Assembly: GCA_020025675.1 (NCBI GenBank)
Contig: JAHHRS010000029.1
Coordinates: 1-25,605 of the forward strand
DNA length: 25,605 nucleotides
Reading direction: 5' to 3'
Origin: Oscillospiraceae bacterium
GTDB lineage: Bacteria > Bacillota > Clostridia > Oscillospirales > Oscillospiraceae
Position 1 is the first letter of the stretch, and each line of letters begins with the position of its first letter. A model generated the notes under the pieces. The model did no database searches, had not been told where the DNA came from, and was given only the letters and a program-made list of their open reading frames with translations. Of the stretch, positions 21,860-25,605 are shown one piece after another. Made by a program: the position numbers and the translations under genes.

Positions 21860-22731
21860 TCAAAACTTTTGGCTTTATTTTTTATAAACTCTCTCAGCCA
21901 GTCACCGGCCTCTTCGTTTTGAAGTGCAAAATCAATAATAGCCTCAAGGTAGCCCTTTAGATTTCCTGTGTCGTATCTTTTTCCCTCGTAATCAACACCG
22001 CACATATTCTCTAAGTGACACAATTCTTTCATGCCGTCGGTAAGCTGGATTTCATTATTGCGTCCGGGTGGTGTTTTTTCAAGAATATCAAATATGGCAG
22101 GGGTCAGGACATAGCGGCCCAGAATAGCATAATCGGAAAGTTTTTCATCCAAAGTTGGTTTTTCATTCATATCATCTATGGAATAAACTCTGTCAGAAAG
22201 CTTTTCCTTTAATTTAACAGACGAATACTTTACAATAAGTTCATCGGGAACTTCATGTATTGCCACAGCGGAACAACTGTATTTTTCCGCAGCCTCCACA
22301 AGCTGCTTCAAAACCGGCTTCTCGCTGAGCATTATATCGTCTCCGAGAAGAATGGCAAAAGGCTCGTTTCCCACAAAGCTTTTGGCTCTCCACACAGCGT
22401 GCCCAAGTCCTTTTGTCTCCTTCTGTCTGAGAAAGAACACATCAGCCATGTCAGCCACTTCTCTCACCGTATTGGCTTCCTTCAGCTTTCCGTCCCCTAT
22501 AAGCCGTGCTTCAAGGTCCGGTGCATAATCAAAGTAATCCTCAATAGGGGTTTTGCCCCGGTTGGTGATAATAAGAATCTGCTCGATTCCTGCGGCAACA
22601 GCCTCCTCAATTATATACTGAAGTACCGGCTTATCCACAAGGGGAAGCATTTCCTTAGGTATACTCTTGGTGTTTGGCAGCATTCTTGTGCCAAGTCCTG
22701 CCGCGGGGATTATAGCCTTTCTGACTTTCAT
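21856..22731 (-). CDS. galU: UTP-glucose-1-phosphate uridylyltransferase
   Basis: The 291-residue enzyme makes UDP-glucose for cell-surface glycans. It has the nucleotide-binding start AIIPAAGLGTRMLPNTKSIP (residues 6-25) with KEMLP following, then LLGDDIM, and GRYVLTPAIFDILE with the C-terminal GNLKGYLEAIIDF. Length and motifs are normal for GalU. AGGAG lies 5-6 bases before the ATG. It begins 16 bases after the queT stop and is probably transcribed with queH-queT. The thiT promoter overlaps its stop codon and no terminator is seen after it. Confidence 0.95.
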   Translation of the reverse strand: MKVRKAIIPAAGLGTRMLPNTKSIPKEMLPLVDKPVLQYIIEEAVAAGIEQILIITNRGKTPIEDYFDYAPDLEARLIGDGKLKEANTVREVADMADVFFLRQKETKGLGHAVWRAKSFVGNEPFAILLGDDIMLSEKPVLKQLVEAAEKYSCSAVAIHEVPDELIVKYSSVKLKEKLSDRVYSIDDMNEKPTLDEKLSDYAILGRYVLTPAIFDILEKTPPGRNNEIQLTDGMKELCHLENMCGVDYEGKRYDTGNLKGYLEAIIDFALQNEEAGDWLREFIKNKAKSFD

Positions 22732-22747
22732 GGCTGCTCCTTTCTGA

Positions 22748-23284
22748 TTATGAATTTATTTTATCTACACACTCTCTGAAAAAGCGCTTCTTAGGAAGAT
22801 AACGCATAAGGGGAAGACCTAATACAAAAAGAACTATGGCTTCACCTATTCCCACATACAAAGCGTTCATTGCGAAAACACCGAAGTTTTCAAATATATG
22901 TACGCCTATATATGCCTCTGTTATTACAGCGCCTACAACGATTGCGTTAAATACCACAGGCATAAGGCAGGCCAATACACAGTTTTTCATGCTCTGCCCG
23001 CGCTTTCCGATATAGGCGGTCAAAAGACCGGCTGCCAAAGTGGCGAGAGAGCCGAAAATAATATCGAACACATTACCCGTCAGAATATTTGCTATGGCGC
23101 AGCCCAAAAACAGACCCCATGTGCTGCACGGGATAAAGAAGGGCAAAATGCACAGCACTTCTGAAACACGACACTGAATTGCGCCGTAGCTTATAGGCGC
23201 AAGAATCATTGTAAGTGCCGCATAGGCCGCAGCTATTATGGCAGCAGCTGTGATTGAACGGGTGTTGAATTTTACTTTTTTCAT
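22748..23284 (-). CDS. queT: QueT-family ECF transporter substrate-binding protein (queuosine precursor)
   Basis: The 178-residue membrane protein has about six helices and the QueT signature YGAIQCRVSEVLCILPFF in its first third, followed by CAIANILTGNVFDIIFGSLATL. QueT proteins import queuosine precursors (preQ0/preQ1 or related bases) with the ECF module. Two features of the context agree: queH, the last enzyme of queuosine synthesis, is directly upstream, and a preQ1-I riboswitch overlaps the ribosome binding site. GGAGG is 12 bases before the ATG, a slightly long spacing. galU follows after 16 bases. Confidence 0.9.
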   Translation of the reverse strand: MKKVKFNTRSITAAAIIAAAYAALTMILAPISYGAIQCRVSEVLCILPFFIPCSTWGLFLGCAIANILTGNVFDIIFGSLATLAAGLLTAYIGKRGQSMKNCVLACLMPVVFNAIVVGAVITEAYIGVHIFENFGVFAMNALYVGIGEAIVLFVLGLPLMRYLPKKRFFRECVDKINS

Positions 23285-23296
23285 TTAGGGGTAATA

Positions 23297-23336
23297 CCTC
23301 CATTTTTTATTTTTCGCAGGGTGTGGAAACCTGCGG
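23297..23336 (-). promoter_or_regulatory. PreQ1-I riboswitch controlling queT translation
   Basis: On the minus strand stem P1 is CGCAGG (23330-23335) with CCTGCG (23315-23320). The loop between contains TTTCCACAC, which together with the stem gives GGTTTCC...ACACCC, close to the known GGTT-C...ACACCC core. An A-rich strand AAAAATAAAAAA (about 23303-23314) follows, then TGGAGG. UCCA in the loop can pair with UGGA of the Shine-Dalgarno, forming the H-type pseudoknot, so bound preQ1 would hide the queT ribosome binding site. It lies 25 bases after the queH stop. Confidence 0.85.
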
Positions 23337-23360
23337 ATTAACGATTTTATCCTCCGGATT

Positions 23361-23984
23361 TTACTTTTCATGCTCTTCACGGTTACGCAGAGAAAATTCG
23401 CAGCCGCAATAAAGCTGACGGTAGAGCTGAAACTTTTCGCAAAGCTCTATGGAACGGTTTTCGCCGTTTCTTTTTTTAAAGTCCGAAGGAAGCCATGAAA
23501 CCCCCATAGCTTTTCCTATATCCTCGCCCATACTGTTTATTAAAACTGCATTCTTGTGGCGGGACAGTGTAAGAGTGGAGCAGAAGTAGTCATAACCATA
23601 GTGCTTTGCAATCCTTGCCGTCTCCGTAAGGCGGAGGCGAAAGCACTCTGCACAGCGGGCGCCGCCCTCCGGCTCATTCTCAAGCCCTTTTATGGCATTA
23701 TAATACTCCCGGCTATTATACGTTTCTGTCAATATTTTTACGCTGTCTGTAAGCTCCATTTTTTCTATAAGCTCAACTAGGGTTTCATAACGCTTGTTAT
23801 ACTCAGTCTCAGGGAAGATGTTAGGGTTATACCAAAGTACGCTAACGTCAAAATATTCAGTTAACAGCTCCAGACAGGAACTGGAGCAGGGGCCGCAGCA
23901 GCTGTGAAGCAAAAGTCTGGGTCTCTTTCCATCTGCATTTTTTATAATGCAGTCCAGTTCTTTCATATAATTTCTTTTGTTCAT
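23361..23984 (-). CDS. queH: Epoxyqueuosine reductase QueH
   Basis: The 207-residue protein (DUF208) converts epoxyqueuosine to queuosine in tRNA, replacing QueG. It has the conserved LLLHSCCGPCSS (C29, C30, C33), ARCAECF (C111, C114) and YCGCEF (C193, C195). These supply the iron-sulfur ligands and a redox-active pair in the family. The ATG at 23984 fits homologue length. There is no Shine-Dalgarno before it, and an extended -10 (23991-23999) places the mRNA start on this codon, so the gene may be leaderless. A second ATG at 23966 also lacks a good site. queT follows under a preQ1 riboswitch. Confidence 0.92.
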   Translation of the reverse strand: MNKRNYMKELDCIIKNADGKRPRLLLHSCCGPCSSSCLELLTEYFDVSVLWYNPNIFPETEYNKRYETLVELIEKMELTDSVKILTETYNSREYYNAIKGLENEPEGGARCAECFRLRLTETARIAKHYGYDYFCSTLTLSRHKNAVLINSMGEDIGKAMGVSWLPSDFKKRNGENRSIELCEKFQLYRQLYCGCEFSLRNREEHEK

Positions 23985-23990
23985 ATTTTT

Positions 23991-23999
23991 AGTATAACA
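23991..23999 (-). promoter_or_regulatory. Predicted extended -10 promoter of queH
   Basis: On the minus strand TGTTATACT forms a TGn extended -10 with hexamer TATACT (23991-23996). No good -35 lies upstream. The standard distance puts the first transcribed base on the A of the queH ATG at 23984. Confidence 0.5.
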
Positions 24000-24026
24000 C
24001 ATGAGTTTTAAAAAAGCTATATATTC

Positions 24027-24053
24027 TTGACTCAATTGTACTATTGGTATATC
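24027..24053 (+). promoter_or_regulatory. Possible promoter of the deaminase gene
   Basis: TTGACT (24027-24032) and an extended -10 TGGTATATC (24045-24053) are separated by a short 15-base spacer. This is the best pair in the region, but weak. Confidence 0.35.
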
Positions 24054-24089
24054 CTATTACATATTATTATCCGAAAGGTAAGAAATTTT

Positions 24090-24572
24090 ATGGACAGCCG
24101 TACAAATAAAAAAAATTACTATCTTGATATTGCAGACTCTGTTTTGGAACGCTCAACCTGCCTGCGCCGTAAATACGGAGCTATAATTGTACTCAATGAC
24201 GAAATCATTTCAACAGGCTATAACGGTGCTCCCAGAGGGCGTAAAAACTGCTCAGATCTGGGATACTGCACAAGAGAGAACCTGAAAATTCCCTCCGGTG
24301 AGCGCTATGAGCTTTGCCGCAGCGTTCATGCTGAGGCTAACGCCATTATATCCGCCTCACGGCGGGACATGATAGGTTCTACTCTGTACCTTGTTGGCAG
24401 AGACGCAAGGACAAATGAGCTTCTCCCCCAGGCCACTTCCTGCTCCATGTGCCGCCGGCTCATAATAAATGCGGGCATCGAAAAAATTGTTATCCGCCGC
24501 ACTCTTACGGAGTATGATACCGTGCCGGTCAGCGACTGGATAGAGAAAGACGACTCAATTTCTTCTTTATAA
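24090..24572 (+). CDS. dCMP deaminase family protein (ComEB-like)
   Basis: The 160-residue protein has the zinc site of the cytidine/deoxycytidylate deaminase family: H80-A-E82 in SVHAEANAI and C118/C121 in TSCSMC. The usual proline before the first cysteine is replaced by serine. YGAIIVLNDEIISTGYNGAPRG is typical of dCMP deaminases, which turn dCMP into dUMP for thymidylate synthesis. Binding loops for dCTP/dTTP control cannot be judged. I start at the ATG at 24090, with AAAGGT 11 bases upstream; the frame extends 63 bases further through the promoter region. It is divergent from queH. Confidence 0.88.
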   Translation: MDSRTNKKNYYLDIADSVLERSTCLRRKYGAIIVLNDEIISTGYNGAPRGRKNCSDLGYCTRENLKIPSGERYELCRSVHAEANAIISASRRDMIGSTLYLVGRDARTNELLPQATSCSMCRRLIINAGIEKIVIRRTLTEYDTVPVSDWIEKDDSISSL

Positions 24573-24597
24573 TATTCATTTCATGGTCCTGTGTCTA

Positions 24598-24626
24598 TTG
24601 AACCGTTCAGCAAACTATGTTACAAT
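24598..24626 (+). promoter_or_regulatory. Predicted sigma-A promoter of the EFR1 gene
   Basis: TTGAAC (24598-24603), a 17-base spacer and TACAAT (24621-24626), about 50 bases before the ATG. Confidence 0.68.
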
Positions 24627-24680
24627 ATAAACAATCCAAAAACGGCTTAAACACTTTATTATACATAAGGAGGACCTTAA

Positions 24681-25463
24681 ATGAGCAAAAATCTAATCTA
24701 TTGCTATTCCGGCACCGGTAACTGTCTGGATATAGCGAAGAACATCGCAAAAACGTTAGGGGATACCGACATTGTTATGATGAGAAGCGAGCCTCAGATC
24801 ACAATGGCAAGGAAGGCCGAGAGAGTCGGTTTTGTATTCCCCTGCTATGCCGGCGGTCTGCCGGGTGACGTGGAAAAATATGTCCGCAACGTCACCTTGA
24901 GCTGTGACACCTACACCTTCGGTGTGGTGTGTTATGCAGGCTATCCCGGTGTAGGAATGAGCATTATCGACGACATTGTGGATCTGGATTACTGGGCAGG
25001 CATATCACACCAGAGTGCCTGTATCTGGCTCATGCCCCACGGCATGATGATGCCGCCTATGGGACCTAAATCCGCTCAGAAGCGTTCAGAAAAGTTTGCT
25101 CAGCAGGTGGCAAATGACGTTCTGAACAAAAAGAAAATGGAAAAGCACCCGGGAAAGCCTCTTTTCAACATTGTTGAAAGCAAGGCATGGCCTGTAATGG
25201 CAAAGAAGAAAGCGAAAAAACTCACGGTTTCAGACTCCTGCATAAGCTGCGGTCAGTGCGAAAAGATCTGTCCCCGCCGCAACATCCGGCTTGTTAACGG
25301 TATGCCGAAGTTTGGCGATAACTGTATACAGTGCCTGAGCTGTCTCCAGTATTGCCCCCAGAAAGCAATTCACATGGGCGGTCTTACCAGAAACCGTGCC
25401 AGATACCATAACCCCAATGTTGCCGCCGGGGAGCTTATGGAAAAAGTAATCCATGTAAATTAA
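24681..25463 (+). CDS. EFR1-type flavodoxin-ferredoxin fusion protein
   Basis: The 260-residue protein joins a flavodoxin-like N-terminal domain (YCYSGTGNCLDIAK at residues 7-20 for the FMN phosphate; FVFPCYAGGLP) to a C-terminal ferredoxin with two [4Fe-4S] sites: C187, C190, C193, C197 and C215, C218, C221, C225. The NCBI family name is EFR1 ferrodoxin. Such proteins are common in Clostridia and act as intracellular electron carriers or reductases of unknown partner. AAGGAGG is 7 bases before the ATG. It is a single-gene unit with its own promoter and a strong terminator. Confidence 0.92.
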   Translation: MSKNLIYCYSGTGNCLDIAKNIAKTLGDTDIVMMRSEPQITMARKAERVGFVFPCYAGGLPGDVEKYVRNVTLSCDTYTFGVVCYAGYPGVGMSIIDDIVDLDYWAGISHQSACIWLMPHGMMMPPMGPKSAQKRSEKFAQQVANDVLNKKKMEKHPGKPLFNIVESKAWPVMAKKKAKKLTVSDSCISCGQCEKICPRRNIRLVNGMPKFGDNCIQCLSCLQYCPQKAIHMGGLTRNRARYHNPNVAAGELMEKVIHVN

Positions 25464-25473
25464 ATAAAAAGTT

Positions 25474-25508
25474 AAATCCGGTTCCCAAGTTCGGAACCGG
25501 ATTTTTTT
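25474..25508. terminator. Bidirectional terminator after the EFR1 gene
   Basis: AAATCCGGTTCC (25474-25485) pairs with GGAACCGGATTT (25493-25504) around a 7-base loop. TTTT follows in the plus direction, and AACTTTTTATTT follows in the minus direction for the convergent gene. Confidence 0.87.
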
Positions 25509-25605
25509 ATCTGCTTTTAACCTGCATTTTTCCGTATTTTAATTTTCCAATCATAATAAGGGCAAAGCTAATTAAAATATACAAAAACGGTACATACTCA
25601 TAGCT
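25507..25605 (-). CDS. Membrane protein, C-terminal 32 residues only (cut by window edge)
   Basis: The minus strand is open from the window edge to a TAA at 25507-25509. It encodes a hydrophobic segment YVPFLYILISFALIMIG followed by the basic tail KLKYGKMQVKSR. This is the last membrane helix and cytoplasmic end of an otherwise unseen protein. The shared terminator at 25474-25508 sits directly at its stop, which supports it being a real gene end. No family can be named. Confidence 0.62.
   Translation of the reverse strand, partial: SYEYVPFLYILISFALIMIGKLKYGKMQVKSR

Noticed and set aside
22631..22639. Perfect DnaA box TTATCCACA here, and its complement at 18092-18100.
   Set aside because: Both are single copies inside conserved coding sequence (galU and khpB), far apart, with no box cluster or AT-rich unwinding region. 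They are not evidence of an origin.

Overview
The window looks like a chromosomal segment of a low-to-mid GC, Gram-positive anaerobe of the class Clostridia, perhaps an Oscillospirales-type gut bacterium (the order is inference). The signs are AGGAGG-type ribosome binding sites on nearly every gene, consensus sigma-A promoters, a clostridial-type YidC that begins directly with its first membrane helix, ECF-type vitamin transporters (ThiT, QueT), the queuosine enzyme QueH, an EFR1-type ferredoxin and a two-gene aconitase X. No phage, insertion sequence, CRISPR array or integrase was found. The content is mostly housekeeping.

Layout. 1-3366 (minus): htpG, then hemW, then the start of an unknown gene cut by the window edge. 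3488-5533 (plus): a two-gene aconitase X operon and a tRNA-Leu(UAA), each with its own promoter and terminator. 5551-7562 (minus): rlmA-type rRNA methyltransferase followed by an unknown lipoprotein. 7749-9613 (plus): TraX-family membrane protein and a GntR/FCD regulator. 9626-11734 (minus): DegV lipid-binding protein, a membrane-anchored XRE regulator and an ArsC/Spx-like protein, with a striking pair of palindromes between degV and the XRE gene. 11855-12541 (plus): VTT-domain membrane protein. 12583-13457 (minus): an FlK-like hotdog thioesterase directly downstream of a decayed PLP-dependent aminotransferase pseudogene. 13759-15481 (minus): a TPR protein overlapping a DUF4037 nucleotidyltransferase-like gene, divergent from a YyaL/SPATA20-like protein at 15577-17553. 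17623-20934 (minus): rpmH-rnpA-yidD-yidC-khpB(jag) with a lone acpP beyond it. 21082-21859 (minus): thiT under a TPP riboswitch. 21856-23984 (minus): queH, a preQ1 riboswitch, queT and galU. 24090-25463 (plus): a dCMP/cytidine deaminase-family protein and an EFR1 flavodoxin-ferredoxin. A convergent membrane-protein gene is cut by the right edge.

The genes fall into small modules. rpmH/rnpA/yidD/yidC/khpB joins ribosome, RNase P and membrane insertion functions. queH and queT join the last chemical step of queuosine synthesis with precursor uptake, and the riboswitch between them lies where it should control queT but not queH. thiT is controlled by its own vitamin's cofactor. The observations most worth a second look are the structured leader of rpmH, the preQ1 element inside the queH-queT operon, the predicted leaderless queH mRNA, the shredded aminotransferase beside its intact thioesterase partner, and the paired palindromes between the XRE gene and degV.
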